64,000 nt of DNA from Stygiolobus caldivivus (GTDB lineage: Archaea > Thermoproteota > Thermoprotei_A > Sulfolobales > Sulfolobaceae), in contig NZ_AP024597.1 of the NCBI RefSeq assembly GCF_019704315.1, positions 1,984,001-2,048,000 of the forward strand, written 5' to 3'. Positions 1-6,988 of this stretch are shown piece after piece. The notes under the pieces are model-generated. The model did no database searches. It was not told where the DNA came from and saw nothing but the letters and a program-made list of their open reading frames with translations. Position numbers and translations under genes: made by a program. The stretch's first letter is position 1. Every line of letters begins with the position of its first letter.

Positions 1-1
1 A

Positions 2-160
2 GTTTTAAACTATATAACTCCTCCTTATGCACTGTTTCCTTATGCAAGTATTCTTACTCCACCTGTTGATGGTAAACCTGAAATAAATAATCTATTTATC
101 TATATACTTTCGTTTTTGCTATTTACTCCGTTATCACTTAGGAGACCAAAGGTTTTATAA
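2..160 (+). CDS. C-terminus of a membrane protein (partial)
   Basis: An open frame enters from the left edge and ends at the TAA at 158-160, about 52 codons. It has a hydrophobic segment ([17 protein letters not shown]) close to the end and a short basic tail (RRPKVL), which looks like the last transmembrane helix of an integral membrane protein. Members of the EMC3/DUF106 family end in a similar way and often sit before L34e and cytidylate kinase in crenarchaea, so that family is my guess, but the fragment is too short to decide. The L34e start follows after 23 bases. Confidence 0.5.
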   Translation, partial: VLNYITPPYALFPYASILTPPVDGKPEINNLFIYILSFLLFTPLSLRRPKVL

Positions 161-183
161 ACTACAGACACGTTGAATTAAAT

Positions 184-444
184 ATGCCTTCCCCTCAGCA
201 GAGATCAAGGTCGCTAAGGCGGGTTTATATTAGGACTCCTTCGGGTAAGTCTAAGATCCACTATGAAGACAAGAAGACTTCGGAAGCTGTTTGCGCTATA
301 TGTAAGGAACCTTTAAGAGGGGTAAAAACAGATAAAGTCTATAAGTACAGTAAAACCGAAAAAAGACCTGAAAGACCTTTTGGAGGTTATTTATGTCATA
401 AGTGTCTTGAAAGACTTATAAAAAATACGTTAAGAGGGTACTAA
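184..444 (+). CDS. rpl34e: Large ribosomal subunit protein eL34
   Basis: 86 residues, the normal size for archaeal L34e. The protein is basic and carries a four-cysteine zinc site: CAIC at residues 37-40 and CHKC at 71-74. The N-terminal [14 protein letters not shown] segment is typical of the family. It belongs to the large ribosomal subunit. The stop codon overlaps the start of the cytidylate kinase gene by one base, so the two are almost certainly co-transcribed and translationally coupled. The start is the ATG at 184. Confidence 0.95.
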   Translation: MPSPQQRSRSLRRVYIRTPSGKSKIHYEDKKTSEAVCAICKEPLRGVKTDKVYKYSKTEKRPERPFGGYLCHKCLERLIKNTLRGY

Positions 445-995
445 TGATAATAATAATTAGCGGGCCACCAGGTAGCGGTAAATCTTCTGTTGCTAAAATT
501 CTTTCTACTACTTTATCGGTGGAGTATATCTCTGCTGGGATGTTGTTTAGAAAGATAGCTGAGGAGAGGGGAGTAAGTTTAGTAGAGCTTAACAAAATGG
601 CGGAGAAAGATTTTGAAATAGATAAAGCTATAGATATGGAACTGTTGTCTTTAGTTAGCGGAAATAATAAAAACTTGGTTATTGAATCTCACATCGCTGG
701 TTGGCTCTTTCATAATTTTTCCGATTTAACTGTTTACTTAACTGCTCCATTAATTACACGTGCTAGGAGGGTTGCAAGTAGGGATAAAATACCGGAAAGT
801 GAAGCACTAGATCAGATTATAAAAAGGGAAGAAAGCCATAAAGATCGTTTTTTTAGATATTACGGGATTGATCTGTCTGATCTCACAGTTTTTGATCTAG
901 TTATAAACACAGAAAATATATCGCCAAACTCTATAGCTGATATAATTTTAGATTACTTAAGAGGGAAACAAATTCGGTTAACTCACTCATCCTAA
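444..995 (+). CDS. cmk: Cytidylate kinase
   Basis: 183 residues. Phosphorylates CMP/dCMP with ATP in pyrimidine nucleotide metabolism. The P-loop GPPGSGKS lies at residues 7-14, followed by YISAGMLFRKIAEERG, the region that contacts the nucleoside monophosphate. The later TARRVASRDKIPESEA stretch fits the lid region. This is the short archaeal Cmk type, usually encoded beside L34e, as here. The start overlaps the L34e stop by one base. Confidence 0.93.
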   Translation: MIIIISGPPGSGKSSVAKILSTTLSVEYISAGMLFRKIAEERGVSLVELNKMAEKDFEIDKAIDMELLSLVSGNNKNLVIESHIAGWLFHNFSDLTVYLTAPLITRARRVASRDKIPESEALDQIIKREESHKDRFFRYYGIDLSDLTVFDLVINTENISPNSIADIILDYLRGKQIRLTHSS

Positions 996-1016
996 AATAT
1001 TAGTAATAATTAATGA

Positions 1017-1256
1017 ATGAAAATGACGTTAGTTTCATTTATCACTAATTTAACAGGAACTGTAACTGAAATAGGTTGGAGCATATTTATACTTGCATGG
1101 GCTGTAGGTTGGGCATTAAGAGGTTCGCCAATACCAATTTTCAGAATAAAAAGAGGAGGACAGGATATTGTTGAGGATGCAATCATCGCAGCGTTTTTCT
1201 TGGCTATAGGTAGTACCGTATTTTATTTGATCTCCTACGTGGCATCGCAGGTGTAA
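1017..1256 (+). CDS. cedA1: CedA1, small membrane protein of the Ced DNA importer
   Basis: 79 residues with two hydrophobic helices (about 15-34 and 54-75) separated by a basic loop containing FRIKRGG. Size, topology and position three bases before a polytopic CedA-like gene match CedA1 of the crenarchaeal Ced system, which takes up chromosomal DNA from partner cells. In published work CedA1 is related to the pilins of bacterial conjugation systems. The assignment rests on gene order and topology rather than on a catalytic motif. An alternative in-frame ATG lies two codons downstream. Confidence 0.82.
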   Translation: MKMTLVSFITNLTGTVTEIGWSIFILAWAVGWALRGSPIPIFRIKRGGQDIVEDAIIAAFFLAIGSTVFYLISYVASQV

Positions 1257-1259
1257 AGT

Positions 1260-2036
1260 ATGTTTAGTGTTTTTGAAATACTATATTATTCTCAGTTACT
1301 TGCGTCTCTGACGTATTTTTTAGGCTCTTTGATCTATGCCCTTCCTATTCCTCTATATGGAGTAAAGAAATGGGCTCCAAGACTAATAACCGATTCAATT
1401 TACGTAATAATTTGGAATAGTATATACATCGCGGTCTTATCTTTTATGACACAACTTTTAACAATGTTGGGTGTTAGTTGGCCAGCCTATGAAGAATGGC
1501 TTAATCAGGTGTTAAGCTTCGAAGAAGTTCTATATGCATTCTTGAAAATCCTCATATCATCGTTAGCTTTAACTGAAGCTAATCTAGCTCTAACAATACC
1601 TCTAGGTCAATTAATGTCTATATTACTAACTATTATCACATATACTGAGGGTTTAATTTCGGTCTCTTCATTGATATATCAATATGTTGGAATCTTCATT
1701 GCATTAGGAATATTATTTTTAGCAATTCCGTTTAGAGTAGGTAGGAGTGCAGGAGGTGCAATGATAGGTACATCAATAGTATTTTATGTTGGTTTACCTT
1801 ATTTACCGCAGTTCTTAGATAACATGGGACTTAATCCTCTCAATTCGTCTATTCCATCTAGTAATCAGCCTCATATATATGAATACTTTTATCAACAAGT
1901 TCTGCCACACTTAATAACTTCTTTAATACTAGGCCCGTCAATATATATATTCCTTTTACTAGCCTTTAGTGCGGGATTAGCGAATGTGGTATCCGGGTAT
2001 AGCAGTAGGTTACCGTTACCTATAGATTTATACTGA
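1260..2036 (+). CDS. cedA: CedA, polytopic membrane component of the Ced DNA importer
   Basis: 258 residues with about six or seven hydrophobic helices spread over the whole length and no soluble domain. It starts three bases after cedA1 and is followed by a two-helix gene at 2055, giving the conserved cedA1-cedA-cedA2 order of Sulfolobales. CedA is thought to form the membrane channel through which DNA enters the recipient cell, powered by the ATPase CedB, encoded here at 11120. The call is by topology and synteny; no sequence motif is decisive. Confidence 0.85.
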   Translation: MFSVFEILYYSQLLASLTYFLGSLIYALPIPLYGVKKWAPRLITDSIYVIIWNSIYIAVLSFMTQLLTMLGVSWPAYEEWLNQVLSFEEVLYAFLKILISSLALTEANLALTIPLGQLMSILLTIITYTEGLISVSSLIYQYVGIFIALGILFLAIPFRVGRSAGGAMIGTSIVFYVGLPYLPQFLDNMGLNPLNSSIPSSNQPHIYEYFYQQVLPHLITSLILGPSIYIFLLLAFSAGLANVVSGYSSRLPLPIDLY

Positions 2037-2054
2037 TTGTTAGGTGATATTAAA

Positions 2055-2207
2055 TTGAAGTCATACGAAATAGTAGGTGTACTGTTATTGATAGACTCAG
2101 TAATAGTTTACACTTATGAAAAAAATATATATATATTGATTAGTGGTATCTTACTTTCAATTGCCATAATACTTTCCTTGAAGTTTATTTTCCGCCGGTT
2201 TGTGTAG
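2055..2207 (+). CDS. cedA2: CedA2, tiny two-helix membrane protein
   Basis: A 50-residue frame starting at TTG 2055 (MKSYEIVGVLLLID...) and ending at TAG 2205-2207. An AGGTGAT ribosome-binding site lies at 2042-2048, just after the cedA stop. The product is two hydrophobic segments with a short polar turn (TYEKN) and a basic end (KFIFRRFV). CedA2 of the Ced system is a small two-helix protein encoded next to cedA, so position, length and topology agree. Genes this short with a TTG start are easily missed. Confidence 0.7.
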   Translation: MKSYEIVGVLLLIDSVIVYTYEKNIYILISGILLSIAIILSLKFIFRRFV

Positions 2208-2277
2208 TAACGCCTTTTTTACCTTCTTTCTTTACCTCTTTGTTCATAAAGATAGTTGTTCTTTGTCTACCTCCCAT
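2185..2277 (-). CDS. Possible very small basic protein (30 residues)
   Basis: On the minus strand an ATG at 2277 opens a 30-codon frame ending at TAA 2187-2185. The peptide starts MGGRQRTTIFMNKEVKK and ends TQTGGK; it is rich in Lys, Arg, Gly and Thr, with no hydrophobic stretch. Composition resembles small RNA-binding or ribosomal proteins, but I do not recognise it. It overlaps the end of cedA2 by 23 bases on the opposite strand and is divergent from archease, with a 50-base intergenic region. It may be a real microprotein or chance. Confidence 0.35.
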   Translation of the reverse strand: MGGRQRTTIFMNKEVKKEGKKGVTTQTGGK

Positions 2278-2327
2278 TTTAATATCAGTTAAAGTTAAAG
2301 TTATTCTCCCTTTTATTCTCTTGGGTT

Positions 2328-2756
2328 ATGGCAGTAAATAAAAAATATGAATTTTTCGACCATACAGCCGATGTAGGGATAAAAGCATATGGAAAAGATT
2401 TAAATGAAGCATTTGAAAATGCAGCATTAGCCGTTTTTGAAGTGATGACTGATACGTCTAAAATAGATCCTATAGAGAACAGAGATATAGAAGTAGATGG
2501 AATTGACATAGAAAATCTATTGTATAGATGGATAGAAAATCTTTTAGTATACTATGATTCTGAGTTACTGATCTTCGGAAGGTTTAACGTAAACATTGAT
2601 CTAGCTAATTTAAAGTTGAAAGCCATAGCGTGGGGAGAAAGATTTAACCCTGAAAAGCATGAAAGGAGAACAGTAGTAAAAGCAATGACATACCACGAGA
2701 TGAATATTATCAAAACAGACAATGGTTATGAGCTAACTTTTGTAGTGGATATTTAG
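2328..2756 (+). CDS. Archease, activator of RNA ligase RtcB
   Basis: 142 residues. Archease is a small metal-binding protein that promotes guanylylation of the tRNA ligase RtcB and so supports joining of tRNA exons after intron removal. The N-terminal FDHTADVGIKAYG motif and the C-terminal VKAMTYHEM segment with acidic VVDI end are the family signatures. No RtcB is visible here, but introns and the splicing endonuclease are, so the function fits. Its 3' end overlaps the archaemetzincin gene by 24 bases tail to tail. Confidence 0.95.
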   Translation: MAVNKKYEFFDHTADVGIKAYGKDLNEAFENAALAVFEVMTDTSKIDPIENRDIEVDGIDIENLLYRWIENLLVYYDSELLIFGRFNVNIDLANLKLKAIAWGERFNPEKHERRTVVKAMTYHEMNIIKTDNGYELTFVVDI

Positions 2757-3260
2757 CAAATACATACAATTTGGGCAAAAATTTAGCCCTTTATTATCGA
2801 TATCTTTTAAATTTTTCACTTCTCTCATCACGCAGTTTGGCGTAGTGCAGTCTTTTAATCCTAATGTATGCCCTACCCCATGAAGGACTTCCTTTTTAAC
2901 CCTCTCTATGAATTTGCTTAAATCAGCCCCCCCGTCATTATCTCTATATCTATATGTAAAGATTAAGCTTATCTTTCCCTTAGAATAACTAAGTATGTAC
3001 TCTTCGTTTTCTGTATACGCATCAATACATCCTATACCTATTATTGAATCATAAGGTAGTCCAGAGTATTTTTCATAAATATAGTCCATGATTTTTTTAG
3101 CATCATATTGTAACTTTTTCCAATTAAACATAGAGGCATTCAGGTGAGTTATTTCAGTTATTGAGTGTGCTTCAAAATTTTTACTCCTTAAGTACGTAAT
3201 GACTTCTTTTAGTACTATGTTGTCAATTGACGTAAACTTGAACAACAGTATCCTATACAT
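2733..3260 (-). CDS. amzA: Archaemetzincin-like protein lacking the catalytic glutamate
   Basis: About 175 residues from the ATG at 3260 (MYRILLFKF); an upstream ATG at 3320 would add 20 residues that do not look like the family. The C-terminal half has the archaemetzincin zinc layout: HxxxH followed by GLKDCxxxxCVM and then CPNC. Family members normally read HExxHxxGxxxC, with Glu as catalytic base. Here the motif is HGVGHTLGL: the Glu codon is replaced by GGG. Zinc ligands look intact, so the protein may bind zinc without hydrolysing peptides. Encoded next to treT with 66 bases between. Confidence 0.85.
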   Translation of the reverse strand: MYRILLFKFTSIDNIVLKEVITYLRSKNFEAHSITEITHLNASMFNWKKLQYDAKKIMDYIYEKYSGLPYDSIIGIGCIDAYTENEEYILSYSKGKISLIFTYRYRDNDGGADLSKFIERVKKEVLHGVGHTLGLKDCTTPNCVMREVKNLKDIDNKGLNFCPNCMYLLNIHYKS

Positions 3261-3326
3261 TGTTATAACTATGATGTTAACGCTAATAAGAAATTGATTA
3301 TAAAAATAAGGTATTTTCACTCTTAA

Positions 3327-4520
3327 TTACGAACCTAGACTGAGAGCAGCTACCATTAGATAATCTCTAAGCTCTCTTGTTATCAAGAAGTTTCTTCTGA
3401 CATGCTCTCTTCCAGCTTCTCCTAATTTTTCTCTAATACTCTTTTGTCTTATTAAATATAATGCGTAGTGGGCAGCTTCCTCTGGTGTATTAACCAAGTA
3501 TCCGTTTATACCGTGGATTATCTGCAACGGAATACCTCCAGTGTTACCGCCTATTACAGCTTTCTTTTTCCATAAAGCTTCACTTACAGTGAGCCCAAAT
3601 CCTTCTTTTATTGACTTCTGCATAACCACAGTAGCACCTCTCTGGAATGCATTAACTTCAAGGTCGCTGTTAGGCGGTAAGACCAATAGTTTAATATCTT
3701 TATCGTTACCTGCTGCCTGAACGGTTTCTTTATACACTTCTTCTCCTTCAGGGTCATCAGACGCGGGGCTACCTACATAAGCTAGTTGAACGTCAGAGTG
3801 TTTTTTAACGAGTTTGTACGCCCTAATTACGCCTAATGGGTCCTTAGCCCTATCAAACCTGGATATTTGTGTAATTATTGGTCTCTCCGGGTCCAAGTCA
3901 AATTTATATAAGATCCTTTTTACTGTAATATCCGGTATATCCCTATTTTTAATACTTAACGGATCTATTGATGGAGGTATGATATATTGGGGATTCTTTA
4001 GATCGTCTCTAGCAAATACAGCAGAGGACACGATTACTGACTCATATTTCTGAATATATTCACGTAAAAAGTTCCATACAGGCTCGTATGGATTAGAGAT
4101 ATCAATATGACATCGCCAAATCCATTTCCCCTTCCTCTTAAAGTTGATCAAACCTGCGGGTTGAGGGTCATGTATAAATATTATATCGTAATCTAAATCG
4201 AGTTCATTACCATTTATTTCCTGCCATTTTTTGTAGGTTTCAAACGCGCCCTGTGGTAGTTCTCCTATACCGTTCTGTAAGGAATTATGAAAGGACTTTG
4301 TTACTTTGAAAAATTCTGTATCACCTCTTATTACTTTCCAATCTGTATTTATACCCAGTTCTCTCATCAGCGGGACTAATTTACTCAAGATTTCAGCCAC
4401 ACCGCCTCCGGCTGGCGTTGAGTTTACATGAAGGACCGACATCCCTTTTAATTTCTCTGCTATTTTGTATATACTGTCTAACTCGTTCTCACCTATTATC
4501 TCTGCAAACCTCTCTATCAT
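3327..4520 (-). CDS. treT: Trehalose synthase TreT (GT4 glycosyltransferase)
   Basis: 397 residues. TreT couples a nucleotide-activated glucose with free glucose to give trehalose. The N-terminal LHVNSTPAGGGVAEIL motif is characteristic of this family; the C-terminal Rossmann domain has ISRFDRAKDPLGVIRAY and the GT4 retaining motif EGFGLTVSEALW with the downstream GNTGGIPLQI loop. It starts four bases inside the end of the DUF5752 gene, so both are one transcript. Trehalose is a compatible solute widely found in Sulfolobales. Confidence 0.9.
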   Translation of the reverse strand: MIERFAEIIGENELDSIYKIAEKLKGMSVLHVNSTPAGGGVAEILSKLVPLMRELGINTDWKVIRGDTEFFKVTKSFHNSLQNGIGELPQGAFETYKKWQEINGNELDLDYDIIFIHDPQPAGLINFKRKGKWIWRCHIDISNPYEPVWNFLREYIQKYESVIVSSAVFARDDLKNPQYIIPPSIDPLSIKNRDIPDITVKRILYKFDLDPERPIITQISRFDRAKDPLGVIRAYKLVKKHSDVQLAYVGSPASDDPEGEEVYKETVQAAGNDKDIKLLVLPPNSDLEVNAFQRGATVVMQKSIKEGFGLTVSEALWKKKAVIGGNTGGIPLQIIHGINGYLVNTPEEAAHYALYLIRQKSIREKLGEAGREHVRRNFLITRELRDYLMVAALSLGS

Positions 4521-5176
4521 TTAGCTAACACCTCCTGTTCAAATATTTTTAATAGGTCTTGTCTCAACATTTCCTCGTCTGTATACGTCTGAGGGTCTAA
4601 GGCTGAGAGTCTTTTAGAGAGATCAGTTAGGCCATAATTTTCCTCTATCCATTTAGAGAAATCATTTTTATCTTCATATCCCATTACTCTTTTAAATATG
4701 AAATGGTATGCGATTGACCTAACGCTAATCGATGCTAACATGTCTACCAGTTCTGCCAGATTCTTGGCGATTTTACCCGTATTATAGATTACCGGTTTAC
4801 ATGTGATGAAGTAAAACGGCTTATTTGCACTCCTATTAACTTTAGCTTCTGAAAGTATTTTGATTAAGTCTTCCCTTACATTTTCTACTGTTCTCGGCTC
4901 TTTTCCTTCTATATCTGAAACTTCCTGGGCTAAAAGTCTATCCCCTAATTCGTCTCTGATCCATGTGGCAAAGTCATTCCCCATATCTTCTGGGACTACA
5001 TGGCTTGAAAACAATGGGTGGAATACGTGATAGAAAATAGATAACCCATCTACTTTCCTTATCCCTTGAACTAGACCATCTATATCGAATGCTTTATAGC
5101 CGGCATATATAGGTGGATAGTATGCGGCATAAAATTCAAACGGCTTATTTGCTGGTTTATCGAGTAATTCTCGCAT
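4517..5176 (-). CDS. DUF5752 family protein, partner of TreT
   Basis: 219 residues of unknown biochemical function. It is an internal duplication: residues about 10-115 and 117-219 each begin NKPF(E/Y)F, contain a YHxxF segment near the middle, an FxxWI(R/E)(D/E) segment and end in an LxKI helix. Genes of this family are commonly found directly before treT, and here the two overlap by four bases. That tight coupling suggests a regulator or scaffold of trehalose synthesis, but this is inference. No catalytic motif is seen. Confidence 0.75.
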   Translation of the reverse strand: MRELLDKPANKPFEFYAAYYPPIYAGYKAFDIDGLVQGIRKVDGLSIFYHVFHPLFSSHVVPEDMGNDFATWIRDELGDRLLAQEVSDIEGKEPRTVENVREDLIKILSEAKVNRSANKPFYFITCKPVIYNTGKIAKNLAELVDMLASISVRSIAYHFIFKRVMGYEDKNDFSKWIEENYGLTDLSKRLSALDPQTYTDEEMLRQDLLKIFEQEVLAK

Positions 5177-5295
5177 ACCAATTAGAGTATTAGAACTATA
5201 TTATACAAAAATATTTTTGCCTATTTTTATATAAATTTGTGAATAAACAGAATTTATATAGATATAAATATAAAAATAGAAAAAAGGGATTGTAA

Positions 5296-5349
5296 AATCA
5301 GCATTTCCAGCGACAGCTCACATTTCACACGACCCTCTTTTCATCATCA
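5296..5349 (-). ncRNA. Candidate C/D box guide RNA
   Basis: On the minus strand a box C ATGATGA (5347-5341) is followed by exactly 12 bases, then a D' variant GTGA (5328-5325), a weak C' TGTGAG (5322-5317), 15 bases and box D CTGA (5301-5298). The spacing is that of archaeal 2'-O-methylation guide RNAs. D' and C' deviate from consensus, so this is a candidate only. A TATA-like AATTTTAATTA lies roughly 25-30 bases upstream. It sits in the 206-base gap between the DUF5752 gene and tRNA-Gly. Confidence 0.4.
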
Positions 5350-5382
5350 ACTTTAAAATCCCGCTTTGTCATAATTAAAATT

Positions 5383-5471
5383 GCGGCCGTCGTCTAGTCT
5401 GGATTAGGACGCTGGCCTTCCAATGAACTAGAGGAAAGCCAGTAATCCCGGGTTCAAATCCCGGCGGCCGC
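5383..5471 (+). tRNA. tRNA-Gly (UCC) with 14-nt intron
   Basis: Cloverleaf with acceptor GCGGCCG/CGGCCGC, T arm CCGGG-TTCAAAT-CCCGG and anticodon stem CTGGC/GCCAG. The loop reads C-T-TCC-A, anticodon 5419-5421. An intron of about 14 bases (5423-5436) follows position 37, the canonical archaeal site. Discriminator is A5472 and CCA is not encoded. A TTTAAAA box at 5352-5358 sits about 26 bases upstream. Confidence 0.93.
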
Positions 5472-5486
5472 AACTTTAGTTTTGGG

Positions 5487-5708
5487 TCACTCACGTTTCC
5501 ATTACAAATCGAAATACCCTATATTGAATTAGTATAATCCTTTGTGTAAATAATTCAAATACGTATCAAACGTTTTATTTAATTAAAGTTATAACATCCT
5601 AATTACTCGTGCTACCAGCATTTTAGTATTAATTTTACTGACGTATAATTAACAGTTAAAATACCACCTCAAATAAGACAAATAGAAACTGCAATGGATC
5701 AACAACCC
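5487..5708 (+). repeat. MITE-like dispersed repeat, copy A
   Basis: About 215 bases, starting 16 bases after tRNA-Gly, with clear similarity to 51373-51592 along its whole length. Shared blocks include CTCACGT(T/C)TCCATT, TAATTAAAGTTATAA, TTAACAGTTAAAATA and (G/C)CAATGGA. Its ends form an imperfect inverted repeat: the left end reads CACGTTTCCATTACAAAT and the right end contains TGCAATGGA. No coding frame is present. It looks like a non-autonomous transposable element or its relic. The rest of the gap up to tRNA-Phe (5709-5826) shows nothing I can name. Confidence 0.6.
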
Positions 5709-5826
5709 ATTTTAATTTGTGACTGATGCCTTAGAGACCCTAGTGCTCATCTCTTTTAAAAGAAATTACTCAACCTTACACTACAAGGATAAAAAGTCAC
5801 TAATAAGGCAAATGGCGAATAAAGAT

Positions 5827-5914
5827 GCCGCCGCGGGGACTTGAACCCCGGACAACCCGGTCTCTGCGTGCTACGGCTTCAGCCGGGCGCTCTCCCGGGC
5901 TGAGCTACGGCGGC
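5827..5914 (-). tRNA. tRNA-Phe (GAA) with 15-nt intron
   Basis: Minus strand, acceptor GCCGCCG/CGGCGGC, D arm GCTCAGCCCGGGAGAGC, anticodon stem CCCGG/CCGGG with loop C-T-GAA-G and A38. An intron of 15 bases (5862-5876) follows position 37. T arm is GGGG-TTCAAGT-CCCC type. Discriminator A at 5826. A TATA box (5936-5943 read on the minus strand as TATAAATT) lies about 25 bases upstream and appears to be shared with the RNA gene on the opposite strand. Confidence 0.95.
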
Positions 5915-5933
5915 ATAATAATTAATGAAGAAT

Positions 5934-5943
5934 GAATTTATAG
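5934..5943. promoter_or_regulatory. Shared TATA box between tRNA-Phe and the H/ACA candidate
   Basis: The sequence GAATTTATAG is TATA-like on both strands (CTATAAATTC on the minus strand). It lies about 25 bases from the tRNA-Phe 5' end at 5914 and about 25 bases from the predicted 5' end of the structured RNA near 5963. Archaeal promoters are centred near -26, so one box could serve two divergent RNA genes. Confidence 0.5.
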
Positions 5944-5962
5944 GTTTAATGGTTATTGTTTG

Positions 5963-6041
5963 TGTTGGGACCGGGCGACACTCTGTTGAGATCCCCAAGA
6001 TTGGGGCTACAGTGATACAGAGTCTCCAGAGGTCCCAACAT
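5963..6041 (+). ncRNA. Candidate H/ACA guide RNA
   Basis: A single long hairpin: lower stem TGGGACC/GGTCCCA (5966-5972/6031-6037), a pocket of 7+7 bases (5973-5979 and 6024-6030), upper stem ACTCTG/CAGAGT (5980-5985/6018-6023), then an internal loop with GA on both sides suggestive of a kink-turn, and an apical CCCCA/TGGGG stem. ACA at 6038-6040 follows the lower stem, and 14 bases separate it from the upper stem, which is the known rule for H/ACA RNAs. GA placement favours the plus strand. The pseudouridine target is not known to me. The rest of the gap to tRNA-Ser (6042-6282) shows nothing else. Confidence 0.65.
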
Positions 6042-6282
6042 TGCTTAAAACCTCATTAGTAAGATTGATTGAACTGAGTTTGAATATTATAGTAAACCAG
6101 CTATTCCATTTTGTACATTATATTTGTAGAATAATTTGCAGTATAGTTAAACCTTAAAGATATAAGTTAAAAATGGTTTTACCGCGGATTTCATTATTAG
6201 TATTAAGTTAGGAGCAAGTAAAGACTTAGATGTTACTTATCCTACTTAAATCTAGAGTAATTAATTTCACAGTTCTAGGGAC

Positions 6283-6377
6283 GCCGGGGGCGGGATTCGA
6301 ACCCGCGCACGGTGACCCGTACTGGCTCCCTTAGAGGGCTCTCAAGGCCAGCCCCTTAACCACTCGGGCACCCCGGC
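6283..6377 (-). tRNA. tRNA-Ser (UGA) with 13-nt intron
   Basis: Minus strand class II tRNA with a long variable arm (paired ACGGGT/ACCGTG region). Acceptor GCCGGGG/CCCCGGC, anticodon stem CTGGC/GCCAG, loop C-T-TGA-G-A. An intron of 13 bases (6328-6340) follows position 37. Discriminator G at 6282 is the serine identity base. CCA is not encoded. An AT-rich box GATAAAATAAAA lies upstream. Confidence 0.92.
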
Positions 6378-6409
6378 ATTTATCTACTTTTATTTTATCC
6401 CTTTAATAC

Positions 6410-6988
6410 TTAACTTAGCTTTTTCCTAATTATTATTAGGGAATAACCTTTAACCCTTTTATAAACTTCAGCTAGTTCAAACTTTTCCTTGAATAAGTTG
6501 ATTACGTTTTCCTCCCCTTTATATACTACTAGTTCTATTAGACCATCATCTGCTAACTTGTCGTAGCTACTTGACGCTAATTTTTGAATAAATTTTTTCC
6601 CTGCCTTAAGAGGAGGATTGGAGAATATTGCGTCAAATTTTACGTCTTTAGGCAAATTGTCGAATACGTCACTTCTAATTACATTAACTCTGTCTTGTAA
6701 TCCATATTTCTTTACATTCTTAATAGAGTAATATACAGCTCTTTCATCTATATCTAACATATATACTTTGAGGTTCGGGTTTTTGAGAGCCACGTAAATT
6801 CCAATAGGTCCATAGCCACACCCGACATCAGCCACTACCCCTTTTTCAGGTAGTATTAAGTTTTCTAGTAATACTTTCGTACCTAAATCTAGTTCATTTT
6901 TGGAAAATAAACCATAAGAACTCTCTAACGATAATGGGATCCCGTTAACTACATCATTTACAAAAATCGTTTCCTTATGTCTTCTCAT
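6410..6988 (-). CDS. RsmC/MTS-type SAM-dependent methyltransferase
   Basis: 192 residues, one class I methyltransferase domain. The SAM motif is VADVGCGYGPIG (about 54-65), the acidic post-beta-2 residues lie in MLDIDERAV, and the catalytic NPPL motif (SNPPLKAG) points to exocyclic-amine methylation of a guanine in RNA, as in the RsmC family. The probable substrate is rRNA or tRNA, which suits its place at the end of the cbf5 operon. The start overlaps the cbf5 3' end by 14 bases. Confidence 0.85.
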   Translation of the reverse strand: MRRHKETIFVNDVVNGIPLSLESSYGLFSKNELDLGTKVLLENLILPEKGVVADVGCGYGPIGIYVALKNPNLKVYMLDIDERAVYYSIKNVKKYGLQDRVNVIRSDVFDNLPKDVKFDAIFSNPPLKAGKKFIQKLASSSYDKLADDGLIELVVYKGEENVINLFKEKFELAEVYKRVKGYSLIIIRKKLS

